Below, in pieces: positions 22,554 through 31,087 of a stretch of 32,117 bases of DNA. The stretch's first letter is position 1; the number at the start of each line of letters is the position of its first letter. The notes under the pieces are model-generated. The model saw only the letters and a program-made list of their open reading frames with translations. It did no database searches and was not told where the DNA came from. The DNA comes from Lachnospiraceae bacterium (GTDB lineage Bacteria; Bacillota; Clostridia; Lachnospirales; Lachnospiraceae). The position numbers and the translations under genes were made by a program. Location of the stretch: assembly GCA_024698485.1 (NCBI GenBank), contig JAILRC010000064.1, positions 1 through 32,117 on the forward strand. Reading direction: 5' to 3'.

Positions 22554-23303
22554 ATGTACAGATTTTATCTGATGATCTTTTTCAACATGCTGAGGGTTCC
22601 GGGACTCTTACACCGTCTCAACAAGATGGTGAGAAACAAGGAGAAGTTCAGCGCTGAAGAAAGACATGCGGAAGTAAGAAGGACCATTAATATCATTAAA
22701 GCGGCGTCTTTCATCAAAACAAGGGTTTACGGGGTGGAAAATCTTCCCGAGGATACGGGTTACATCATGTATTCCAATCACCAGGGAAAATACGATGCTC
22801 TCGGCATATTCTATGCCCACGAAAAACCCTGCTCGGTAGTAATGGATGAGAAAAAATCTCATATGATGCTCACCAGACAGATCATGGCATTATGCGACGG
22901 AAAGACGCTGGTACTCAACGACCCCAGAAGCGGTCTTAAGACCATTATGGAAATGGCGGAAGAGGCAAAACAGGGAAGAAAGTTCCTGATCTTCCCCGAA
23001 GGCGGTTACAACCACAACAAGAACACCCTTCAGGAGTTCAAACCCGGTTGTTTCAAGGCTTCCTTAAAGTCACAGACACCCATTGTACCCATTGCTCTTG
23101 TGGATTCCTACAGAGCCTATGAAGGTTTTGCCTTCGGATTCATCAACACCCAGGTACATTTCCTGCCGCCCATTCCTTACGAAGAGTACAAGGATATGAA
23201 GACTCCCGAGATCGCAGCTATGGTGAGAGGCAGGATAGAAGCCAAGGTCAATGAGGTTTTGGAAAAGAGAAAAGCCAGAAGAAAATTCAAATTCTTCGGA
23301 TAA
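22554..23303 (+). CDS. Second PlsC-type lysophospholipid acyltransferase
   Basis: A 249-residue acyltransferase with SNHQGKYD (N75-H76 and D81) as the catalytic block, NDPRSG (122-127) and FPEGGYN (147-153) as the phosphate-binding block. The extra Arg/Lys-rich C-terminus ends KRKARRKFKFFG. I chose the ATG at 22554 because GAGGAC lies 9 bases upstream and the product begins in a hydrophobic stretch; a longer frame from 22476 adds 26 residues without an SD. It lies 23 bases before ileS on the same strand. It differs clearly from the family member at 19842-20636, so the two may use different acyl donors or positions. Confidence 0.85.
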   Translation: MYRFYLMIFFNMLRVPGLLHRLNKMVRNKEKFSAEERHAEVRRTINIIKAASFIKTRVYGVENLPEDTGYIMYSNHQGKYDALGIFYAHEKPCSVVMDEKKSHMMLTRQIMALCDGKTLVLNDPRSGLKTIMEMAEEAKQGRKFLIFPEGGYNHNKNTLQEFKPGCFKASLKSQTPIVPIALVDSYRAYEGFAFGFINTQVHFLPPIPYEEYKDMKTPEIAAMVRGRIEAKVNEVLEKRKARRKFKFFG

Positions 23304-23326
23304 TATAAATGAAAGGTATAAAAGCT

Positions 23327-26300
23327 ATGTACAAAAAAGTTGACACCAACATGAATTTTGTGGAAAGGGAGAAAGAAGTCTTAAAGTTCTGGAACGAGAA
23401 CAAGATCTTCGAAAAGAGCATCGATTCACGAAAGAAGTGCCCTACCTATACTTTCTATGACGGACCGCCCACAGCCAACGGAAAGCCTCACATCGGTCAC
23501 GTTGAGACAAGAACGATCAAGGATATGATCCCCCGTTACCGCACAATGAAGGGATACAACGTTCCCAGAAAAGCAGGCTGGGACACCCACGGACTTCCCG
23601 TTGAGATCGAAGTAGAGAAGCTTCTCCACATCGACGGCAAGGATCAGATTGAAGCATACGGCCTTGAACCTTTCATTGAAAAATGCCGTGAAAGTGTTTG
23701 GAAGTACAAGGGCATGTGGGAGGATTTCTCCGACACCGTAGGCTTCTGGGCCGACATGGAGCATCCTTACATCACCTATGACAACAATTTCATCGAGTCC
23801 GAATGGTGGGCTCTCAAAACCCTTTGGGACAAGGGACTTCTTTACAAGGGCTTTAAGATCGTTCCCTACTGCCCCAGATGTGGAACACCTCTTTCATCGG
23901 CCGAGGTTTCCCAGGGCTATAAGACGGTAAAGGAGCGCTCCGCCATCGCACGTTTCAAGGTTAAGGGCGAGGATGCATATGTACTCGTATGGACCACCAC
24001 ACCCTGGACTCTTCCTTCCAACGTGGCACTTTGCGTAAATCCCGTTGAGTCCTACGTAAAAGTAAAGTGCGCGGACGGCTACACCTACTACCTTGCGGAA
24101 GCACTTTGCGACACCGTACTCGGAAAGTTTGCGGACAAGGAGAACAACAAGCCCGCTTACGAGATCCTTGAAAGATACAAGGGCAAGGATCTTGAATACA
24201 GAGAATACGAGCCTCTCTTCGACTGCGCTGTGGAACTTTGCAGGAAGCAGAACAAGAAGGCGTTCTACATCACATGTGACGGATACGTTACACTTACCGA
24301 CGGTACAGGCGTTGTACACATCGCTCCCGCATTCGGTGAGGATGATGCCAAGGTGGGAAAGAATTACGACCTTCCTTTCGTTCAGCTGGTTGACGGCAAA
24401 GGCTGCATGACCGCAGAGACAAAATATGCCGGACTCTTCGTAAAGAAGGCAGATCCTGAAGTATTGAAGGATCTGGATGCTGCGGGACTTCTCTTTGACG
24501 CTCCCAAGTTCGAGCACGAGTATCCTCACTGCTGGAGATGTGACACACCTCTCATCTACTATGCACGTGAATCATGGTACATCAAGGAGACCGCCGTTCG
24601 TGACGACCTCATCAGAAACAATAACACCGTTAACTGGATCCCCGAGTCTATCGGTAAGGGACGTTTCGGCAACTGGCTTGAGAACATTCAGGACTGGGCG
24701 ATCTCCCGTAACCGTTACTGGGGAACACCTCTCAACATCTGGGAATGCGAATGCGGCAACTTCGAATGCGTGGGAAGCCGTGAGGAACTGAAGAACCTTA
24801 GCGGAAACGAGGCGGCCCTCACAGTTGAGCTTCATCGTCCTTACATCGACGAGATCACCATCAAGTGTCCCAAGTGCGGAAAGCCCATGCACAGAGTTCC
24901 CGAGGTTCTGGACTGCTGGTTCGATTCAGGAGCAATGCCCTTCGCACAGCACCACTACCCTTTCGAGAACAAGGAACTTTTCGAGCAGCAGTTCCCGGCT
25001 CAGTTCATTTCCGAGGCTGTTGACCAGACAAGAGGATGGTTCCATTCCCTTATGGCGGAATCAACCCTCCTTTTCAACAAGGCACCTTATGAGAACGTCA
25101 TCGTTCTCGGACACGTTCAGGATGAGAACGGTCAGAAGATGAGCAAGTCCAAGGGCAACGCCGTAGATCCTTTCGAGGCACTGGAGAAGTTCGGTGCAGA
25201 TGCCATCAGATGGTACTTCTATACAGCATCCGCTCCCTGGCTGCCCAAGAGATTTTCCGACAAGATCGTAGTTGAAGGACAGAGAAAGTTCCTTTCAACT
25301 CTCTGGAATACATATGCTTTCTATGTACTGTACGCAAACATCGACAACTTCGATCCCACACAGTACAAGCTGGAGTATGACAAGCTGCCCGTAATGGACA
25401 AGTGGCTCCTCTCAAAGCTTAACTCAACGGTTAAGAAGGTAGACAACTGCCTTGACAAATATGCTATCCCCGAAGCAGCAGGTGCTCTTGAAGTCTTTGT
25501 TGACGAAATGAGCAACTGGTATGTGCGTCGCGGACGTGAGCGTTTCTGGGCAAAAGGCATGGAGCAGGACAAGATCAATGCCTACATGACACTGTGCACC
25601 GCTCTTGTTACCATTTCCAAGGCAGCAGCTCCCATGATCCCCTTCATGACAGAGAGCATCTATCAGAACCTTGTGGTTTCCGTAGACAAGAATGCTCCCG
25701 AGTCCATCCATCTCTGCGACTATCCCGTTGTGGATGAGAGCATGATCGACACGGAACTGGAGAACCATATGGACGAGGTTCTGGACATCGTTGTTCTGGG
25801 CCGTGCGGTAAGAAACGCATCCCTCATCAAACAGCGCCAGCCTGTGGCAAAGATGTATGTTAAGGCTGAGAAGGAACTTCCCGAATTCTTCAGGGAGATC
25901 ATCGAGGACGAACTGAACGTTAAGGAAGTCATCTTTACAGACGATGTTCGTTCCTTTACCAGCTACACCTTCAAGCCTCAGTTGAAGACTCTGGGACGTC
26001 GTTTCGGTTCAAGACTCAACGCTCTTAAGGAAGTGCTGAACAACCTTGACGGAAATGCAGCAATGGATTCCCTTAACGAGAAGGGTGTCCTTACCGTCAA
26101 CGTGGAAGGTACCGACGAGGATCTGACCAAGGAAGATCTCCTGATCGATATGGCTCAGATGCCCGGATATGTTTCACAGGCAGACAAGGACGTTACAGTC
26201 GTAATGGATACAAACCTTACACCCGAGCTCATCGAGGAAGGTTTTGTACGTGAGATAATTTCAAAGATCCAGACCATGCGTAAGGACTCCGATTTCGAAG

Positions 26301-26485
26301 TCATGGACCGCATCAAGGTTTACATTTCCGGCAACGACAGGATCGCAGAGATCGCGAAGAAGAACGAAAGCGAGATCAGAAGAGTGGTTCTTGCGGACGA
26401 GATCGTTACAGGCAGCATGAACAACACAGGTAAAGATTGGAATCTTAACGGTGAGGATGTAACGCTTGGCGTAGAAAGAGTGTGA
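23327..26485 (+). CDS. ileS: Isoleucyl-tRNA synthetase (type 2-like)
   Basis: A 1052-residue class I synthetase that charges tRNA-Ile. The HIGH motif lies in PPTANGKPHIGHVE (His55-His58), KMSKSKGN at about 604, and an editing domain with WTTTPWTLPSN lies between. Zinc-type Cys pairs occur as CPRCGTP, CWRCDTP and CPKCGKP. The sequence around HIGH, including HVETRTIKDMIPRY, and the length fit the eukaryote-like IleS2 form, which is associated with natural mupirocin tolerance. I chose the ATG at 23327 (MYKKVDTN) because family members start there; an ATG at 23309 adds six residues. Codon use is strongly biased, as in highly expressed genes. It follows the acyltransferase gene by 23 bases. Confidence 0.93.
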   Translation: MYKKVDTNMNFVEREKEVLKFWNENKIFEKSIDSRKKCPTYTFYDGPPTANGKPHIGHVETRTIKDMIPRYRTMKGYNVPRKAGWDTHGLPVEIEVEKLLHIDGKDQIEAYGLEPFIEKCRESVWKYKGMWEDFSDTVGFWADMEHPYITYDNNFIESEWWALKTLWDKGLLYKGFKIVPYCPRCGTPLSSAEVSQGYKTVKERSAIARFKVKGEDAYVLVWTTTPWTLPSNVALCVNPVESYVKVKCADGYTYYLAEALCDTVLGKFADKENNKPAYEILERYKGKDLEYREYEPLFDCAVELCRKQNKKAFYITCDGYVTLTDGTGVVHIAPAFGEDDAKVGKNYDLPFVQLVDGKGCMTAETKYAGLFVKKADPEVLKDLDAAGLLFDAPKFEHEYPHCWRCDTPLIYYARESWYIKETAVRDDLIRNNNTVNWIPESIGKGRFGNWLENIQDWAISRNRYWGTPLNIWECECGNFECVGSREELKNLSGNEAALTVELHRPYIDEITIKCPKCGKPMHRVPEVLDCWFDSGAMPFAQHHYPFENKELFEQQFPAQFISEAVDQTRGWFHSLMAESTLLFNKAPYENVIVLGHVQDENGQKMSKSKGNAVDPFEALEKFGADAIRWYFYTASAPWLPKRFSDKIVVEGQRKFLSTLWNTYAFYVLYANIDNFDPTQYKLEYDKLPVMDKWLLSKLNSTVKKVDNCLDKYAIPEAAGALEVFVDEMSNWYVRRGRERFWAKGMEQDKINAYMTLCTALVTISKAAAPMIPFMTESIYQNLVVSVDKNAPESIHLCDYPVVDESMIDTELENHMDEVLDIVVLGRAVRNASLIKQRQPVAKMYVKAEKELPEFFREIIEDELNVKEVIFTDDVRSFTSYTFKPQLKTLGRRFGSRLNALKEVLNNLDGNAAMDSLNEKGVLTVNVEGTDEDLTKEDLLIDMAQMPGYVSQADKDVTVVMDTNLTPELIEEGFVREIISKIQTMRKDSDFEVMDRIKVYISGNDRIAEIAKKNESEIRRVVLADEIVTGSMNNTGKDWNLNGEDVTLGVERV

Positions 26486-26487
26486 GA

Positions 26488-28932
26488 ATGGAGATTTTAA
26501 AGGAAGAGCTGCAGAAATCCATAGCATATAACATGAGGATGCTTTACAGAAAGGACATCGATGAGGCAACGCCCCAGCAGATGTACCAGGCAGTGTCCTA
26601 TGCGCTTAAGGATTATATAATCGACATGTGGATGAACACCCACAAGACTTATGAGGAAAAAGATGCGAAAACGGTTTACTATCTTTCCATGGAATTCCTT
26701 ATGGGACGTGCGCTGGGGAACAATATCATCAATATGAAGGCTCTTCCCGTGGTTAAGGAAGCACTGGAGGAACTTGGCTTTTCTCTTGAGAACATCGAAG
26801 AGGAAGAGCCGGATCCCGCTCTGGGTAACGGCGGTCTGGGCCGTCTTGCCGCATGCTTCCTTGATTCTCTTTCGACTCTCGGCTATCCGGCATATGGCTG
26901 CGGCATCCGTTACAAATACGGAATGTTCAAGCAGGCCATAGAAAACGGCTATCAGGTGGAACGCCCCGACAACTGGCTTAAGGACGGTTATCCTTTTGAG
27001 ATCAAGAGGGCTGAGTACACCGAGGAAGTCAAGTTCGGCGGATATGTGAAGATGATCCCCGGAGAAGACGGAAGGGATCACTTCGTTCAGGAGAACTGCC
27101 TCTCCGTTCGTGCAGTGCCTTATGACATCCCCATCGTGGGCTACAATAACGGCATTGTGAACACCTTGAGGATCTGGGATGCGGAAGCCATCAACGACTT
27201 CAACCTGGATTCCTTCGACAAGGGTGATTACCAGCGTGCGGTGGAGCAGGAAAATCTTGCCCGTACCATCACAGAAGTCCTTTACCCCAACGACAATCAC
27301 TATGCAGGAAAGGAACTGAGACTGAAGCAGCAGTACTTCTTCGTTTCCGCTTCTGTTCAGAGGGCTGTGAAGAAGTACATGGAAAATCATTCTGACGTGA
27401 GAAAACTTCACGAAAAAGTGTGCTTCCAGCTGAATGATACCCATCCCACGGTTACCATTGCGGAACTTATGAGGATCCTTCTTGACGATTACTATCTCAC
27501 CTGGGACGAGGCCTGGGAAGTGGTCACCAAGAGCTGTGCCTACACGAATCATACCATCATGAGCGAGGCTCTGGAAAAATGGCCCATCGACCTTTTCTCA
27601 AAGCTCTTGCCCAGAGTTTATCAGATAATCGAAGAGATCAACCGCCGTTTCGTATGCCTGCTGAATGCGAAGTATCCCAACAACCAGGATAAGATCCGCA
27701 GCATGGCCATCCTCTACGACGGACAGGTGCGCATGGCAAATCTTGCCATCGTTGCGGGCTATTCCGTAAACGGCGTTGCAAGACTTCACACCGAGATACT
27801 TAAGAACGTACAGCTTAAGGATTTCTACGAGCTGTGGCCCGAGAAGTTCAACAACAAGACCAACGGAATCACCCAGAGAAGATTCCTGCTCCACGGAAAT
27901 CCTCTTCTGGCGGAGTGGGTCACAGACAGGATCGGAGATGCATGGATCACGGATCTTTCCAGAATGGAGAAGCTGCTGGAGTTTGTGAACAGCGACGAAG
28001 ATCTCATCTCCCTTTCGGAAGTAAAGCAAAAGAACAAGGTTCGCCTTGCAAGATATATAAAAGAACACAACGGAGTGACGGTGGATCCCGAATCCATCTT
28101 TGATGTACAGGTTAAGCGTCTTCATGAGTACAAGAGACAGCTCCTTAACATACTCCATGTGATGTACCTCTACAATGAAATAAAGAGCGGAAATATGCTT
28201 GACATGCAACCTCGGACCTTCATCTTCGGAGCAAAGGCTTCCGCAGGCTACAGAAGAGCCAAGGCCATCATCAAACTCATAAACAACGTGGGCAATGTCA
28301 TAAACAACGATCCTCAGGTCAACGGACTTCTGAAGGTGGTCTTCATCGAGAACTACAGAGTGTCCAATGCGGAGATGATCTTTGCCGCCAGCGATGTTTC
28401 AGAGCAGATCTCTACAGCCTCCAAGGAAGCTTCCGGAACGGGCAACATGAAGTTCATGCTGAACGGAGCTGTCACTCTGGGCACCATGGACGGAGCAAAC
28501 GTTGAGATCGTGGAAGAAGTGGGGCGTGAAAATGCGGTGATCTTCGGCCTTTCCGCAGATGAAGTCATCAATTTCGAAAGAAACGGCGGCTATAATCCCA
28601 GAGACATCTACAACAGCGATCAGAGAGTGAGACGTGTTGTGGATCAGCTGGTGGACGGAACCTATACCGAGGAAGACGTTAACATCTTCCGTGAGCTTTA
28701 CGACATGCTCCTTAACAAGGACGAGTACTTCATCCTTAAGGATTTTGCAGCCTATGCGGATGCCCAGAAGCGTGTGAACGAGTTCTACAAGGACCGCAAG
28801 GCATGGACCAGGGCAACCCTTGTGAACATTGCAAAGTCCGGCAAGTTCTCTTCCGACAGGACCATCGAAGAATATGCCACAGAGCTTTGGAAACTTGAGA
28901 AAGTGACAGTCAATGAACATAAAGCTGAATGA
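26488..28932 (+). CDS. glgP: Glycogen/alpha-glucan phosphorylase
   Basis: An 814-residue GT35 phosphorylase that releases glucose 1-phosphate from glycogen or maltodextrin. Typical parts are YYLSMEFLMGR (47-57), DPALGNGGLGRLAACFLDS, QLNDTHPT, VKRLHEYKRQ and the PLP site EASGTGNMKF with the cofactor Lys at 655. Length is normal for the family. I prefer the ATG at 26488 because AAAGAG lies 7 bases upstream; a GTG at 26482 overlapping the ileS stop would add two residues. It begins 2 bases after ileS, an odd functional pairing that suggests shared transcription. It overlaps the next gene by 20 bases. No glycogen synthase or branching enzyme gene is in the window. Confidence 0.93.
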   Translation: MEILKEELQKSIAYNMRMLYRKDIDEATPQQMYQAVSYALKDYIIDMWMNTHKTYEEKDAKTVYYLSMEFLMGRALGNNIINMKALPVVKEALEELGFSLENIEEEEPDPALGNGGLGRLAACFLDSLSTLGYPAYGCGIRYKYGMFKQAIENGYQVERPDNWLKDGYPFEIKRAEYTEEVKFGGYVKMIPGEDGRDHFVQENCLSVRAVPYDIPIVGYNNGIVNTLRIWDAEAINDFNLDSFDKGDYQRAVEQENLARTITEVLYPNDNHYAGKELRLKQQYFFVSASVQRAVKKYMENHSDVRKLHEKVCFQLNDTHPTVTIAELMRILLDDYYLTWDEAWEVVTKSCAYTNHTIMSEALEKWPIDLFSKLLPRVYQIIEEINRRFVCLLNAKYPNNQDKIRSMAILYDGQVRMANLAIVAGYSVNGVARLHTEILKNVQLKDFYELWPEKFNNKTNGITQRRFLLHGNPLLAEWVTDRIGDAWITDLSRMEKLLEFVNSDEDLISLSEVKQKNKVRLARYIKEHNGVTVDPESIFDVQVKRLHEYKRQLLNILHVMYLYNEIKSGNMLDMQPRTFIFGAKASAGYRRAKAIIKLINNVGNVINNDPQVNGLLKVVFIENYRVSNAEMIFAASDVSEQISTASKEASGTGNMKFMLNGAVTLGTMDGANVEIVEEVGRENAVIFGLSADEVINFERNGGYNPRDIYNSDQRVRRVVDQLVDGTYTEEDVNIFRELYDMLLNKDEYFILKDFAAYADAQKRVNEFYKDRKAWTRATLVNIAKSGKFSSDRTIEEYATELWKLEKVTVNEHKAE

Positions 28933-29098
28933 CATCTTAACACTTAAAAAATCCCACCCCTGCGGAAACGCGGAGTGGGAAGTTTTACGTGTGGGAGCCG
29001 ACCTTCGCCTAAAGTGCAGAGGCTGCGGTCACATGGTGATGCTCCCCCGTCTTCAGGTTGAGAAGAATATTAAGATGATCAACGGAGAAAAGATATGA
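28913..29098 (+). CDS. DUF951 family small zinc-ribbon-like protein
   Basis: A 61-residue DUF951 protein. HPCGNAEWEVLRVGADLRLK followed by CRGCGH gives three cysteines and two histidines that could bind one zinc. MVMLPRLQVEKNIK is the family's conserved end. It starts inside the last codons of glgP (20-base overlap) and its stop overlaps the next start (ATGA), so expression is likely coupled. The family is widespread in Firmicutes, often near ribosome or DNA-maintenance genes, but its function is unknown. Confidence 0.85.
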   Translation: MNIKLNDILTLKKSHPCGNAEWEVLRVGADLRLKCRGCGHMVMLPRLQVEKNIKMINGEKI

Positions 29099-29358
29099 CC
29101 GGTGAAGAATGGCGGTTTTGCAAAAAGTGCCTTATTCGTGATCTCGACGAAGGGGCACTTTTTGAGTCAGTAAAAGAATATCTGGCTAGTCTGGACGAAA
29201 GTGTCAAAGCGCCCCAAGAGGAATACGAAAGGCGACTTTCTCTGTGCCGTGAGTGCGACAGGCTGGTGCGCGGCACATGCACGGTCTGCGGCTGCTATGT
29301 GGAAATGCGGGCAGCGGGAAAAGACAGGGAATGTCCTGCGGTTCATCCGAAGTGGTAA
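29095..29358 (+). CDS. Small Cys-rich protein, DUF6171-like
   Basis: An 87-residue protein with a helical middle (YLASLDESVKAPQEEYERRL) between two cysteine groups: CKKC (about residues 9-12), then CRECDRL and GTCTVCGCYVEMRAA, and a final C near residue 82. At least one zinc site is likely. I place it in the DUF6171 family from the C-x2-C spacing and the ending CPAVHPKW. It overlaps DUF951 by 4 bases (ATGA), so the pair is translationally coupled. The function is unknown. The 150 bases that follow hold only the promoter and leader of the isomerase gene. Confidence 0.75.
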   Translation: MTGEEWRFCKKCLIRDLDEGALFESVKEYLASLDESVKAPQEEYERRLSLCRECDRLVRGTCTVCGCYVEMRAAGKDRECPAVHPKW

Positions 29359-29412
29359 AGCAAGAATTTGATAATTATATGATAAAAAAGAATATAGATT
29401 TTCTTTCGTTTA

Positions 29413-29421
29413 TGGTATAGA
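29413..29421 (+). promoter_or_regulatory. Candidate extended -10 promoter of the isomerase gene
   Basis: TGGTATAGA (TGn followed by TATAGA) is an extended -10 element. The upstream region lacks a good -35, which such promoters can do without. The inferred leader is about 85 bases and ends in a strong AAAGGAG SD. Confidence 0.45.
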
Positions 29422-29512
29422 ATGTTCCCATAGCGGTTTGAAAAGCTTAATAAATTATCACGCAAACAACCAACCGGCATGTGAAAATTTATTTTAAAGG
29501 AGAGAACAAACA

Positions 29513-31006
29513 ATGAAAATGAACAACATCCCGCAGGTAAAGATCGGTATTGTTGCAGTTTCACGTGACTGCTTCCCTGAAGCACTTGCAGTGAACAGAC
29601 GTAAGGCTCTTGTTGAGGCTTACAAAAAGAACTTTGATGCAGCTGACATCTATGAATGCCCTATCTGCATCGTTGAGAGCGAGATCCACATGGTTCAGGC
29701 TCTTGAAGACATCAAGAAGGCAGGCTGTAACGCACTTTGCGTTTATCTCGGAAACTTCGGTCCCGAGATCTCCGAAACACTTCTTGCAAAGCACTTTGAC
29801 GGACCCAAGATGTTCGTTGCTGCTGCAGAAGAGTCACAGAACGACCTTTCCGACGGAAGAGGCGATGCTTACTGCGGTATGCTGAATGCATCCTACAACC
29901 TGAGACTCCGTTCCGTAAAGAAGGTTTACATCCCCGAGTATCCCGTAGGTGATGCTGAGGATTGCGCAAAGATGATCAACGAGTTCGTTCCCATCGCTCG
30001 TGCAGTTGTGGCTCTTTCAGATCTTAAGATCATTTCCTTCGGTCCCAGACCGTTGAACTTCCTTGCATGCAACGCTCCTATCCAGCAGCTTTACAACCTT
30101 GGCGTAGAGATCGAGGAGAACTCAGAGCTGGATCTTTTCGAAGCATTTAACAAGCATGCAAATGACTCCAGGATCCCTGCAAAGGTTAAGGAGATGGAGG
30201 CAGAGCTTGGCAAGGGCAACAAGAAGCCCGAGATCCTCAACAAGCTTGCTCAGTACGAGCTCACACTTCTTGACTGGATCGAGGCTCACAAGGGCTATCG
30301 TAAGTACGTTACCGTTGCAGGTAAGTGCTGGCCCGCATTCCAGACACAGTTCGGTTTCGTTCCCTGCTATGTGAACAGCCGTCTCACAGGTATGGGCATC
30401 CCCGTATCCTGCGAAGTTGATATTTACGGAACACTTTCCGAGTTCATCGGAACCTGCGTAAGCGATGACATTGTTACACTCCTTGACATCAACAACTCCG
30501 TTCCCAAGGATATGTTCAAGCAGTCCATCGAGGGCAAGTACTCTTACAAGCATACAGACACATTCATGGGCTTCCATTGCGGAAACACATGCAGCTCCAA
30601 GCTTGCAAACTTCGAAATGAAGTACCAGAAGATCATGGCTCGTGCACTTCCCATCGAGGTTACCAACGGAACACTTGAAGGTGCCATTGCTCCCGGCGAG
30701 ATCACATTCTACCGCCTGCAGTCCACATCCGACAACATTCTTCGTGCATATGTTGCAGAAGGTGAGGTTCTCCCTGTAGATCCTATGTCCTTCGGTGGCA
30801 TCGGCGTTTTCGCCATTAAGGAAATGGGACGTTTCTATCGTCACGTTCTCATCCAGAAGGGTTTCCCTCATCACGGAGCAGTTGCTTTCGGTCATTACGG
30901 AAAGGCTCTCTTTGAGGTCTTCAAGATGATCGGCGTTGATGTTGAAGAGATTGGCTTCAACCAGCCCGAAGGAATGCTCTACAAGACAGAGAATCCTTTT
31001 AAATAA
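29513..31006 (+). CDS. L-fucose/L-arabinose isomerase family protein
   Basis: A 497-residue sugar isomerase of the FucI/AraA-like fold, which interconverts aldose and ketose sugars with a divalent metal. Probable metal ligands are Glu301 (CEVDIYG), Asp325 (LLDIN) and a distal His; GFHCGNTC (353-360) is the conserved substrate loop. The N-terminal half has the expected Rossmann-like pattern. The sugar cannot be fixed from sequence: no fucose, arabinose or rhamnose genes lie alongside. Codon use is strongly biased (GTT, CTT, TCC, GCA), so it is probably highly expressed. AAAGGAG precedes the ATG, another ATG two codons on is possible, and a strong terminator follows, making this a single-gene unit. 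Confidence 0.85.
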   Translation: MKMNNIPQVKIGIVAVSRDCFPEALAVNRRKALVEAYKKNFDAADIYECPICIVESEIHMVQALEDIKKAGCNALCVYLGNFGPEISETLLAKHFDGPKMFVAAAEESQNDLSDGRGDAYCGMLNASYNLRLRSVKKVYIPEYPVGDAEDCAKMINEFVPIARAVVALSDLKIISFGPRPLNFLACNAPIQQLYNLGVEIEENSELDLFEAFNKHANDSRIPAKVKEMEAELGKGNKKPEILNKLAQYELTLLDWIEAHKGYRKYVTVAGKCWPAFQTQFGFVPCYVNSRLTGMGIPVSCEVDIYGTLSEFIGTCVSDDIVTLLDINNSVPKDMFKQSIEGKYSYKHTDTFMGFHCGNTCSSKLANFEMKYQKIMARALPIEVTNGTLEGAIAPGEITFYRLQSTSDNILRAYVAEGEVLPVDPMSFGGIGVFAIKEMGRFYRHVLIQKGFPHHGAVAFGHYGKALFEVFKMIGVDVEEIGFNQPEGMLYKTENPFK

Positions 31007-31023
31007 GATTATGAGACACAGAT

Positions 31024-31060
31024 GCCCTTCCCGTAAGCATTACGGGAGGGGTATTCTTTT
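31024..31060 (+). terminator. Terminator of the isomerase gene
   Basis: CCCTTCCCGTAA (31025-31036) pairs with TTACGGGAGGGG (31040-31051) including one G-U pair and a three-base loop, followed by TATTCTTTT. It ends only 27 bases before the next ATG. Confidence 0.85.
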
Positions 31061-31087
31061 AGGAAAGAAAACATCAGAAGGTTGAAT

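Noticed and set aside
26497-27552. 351-codon minus-strand open frame inside glgP
   Set aside because: It is antisense to a well-supported phosphorylase, has no family features, and arises from biased codon use. The same applies to the frames at 3087-4010, 8459-9085, 9464-10132 and 13167-14003.
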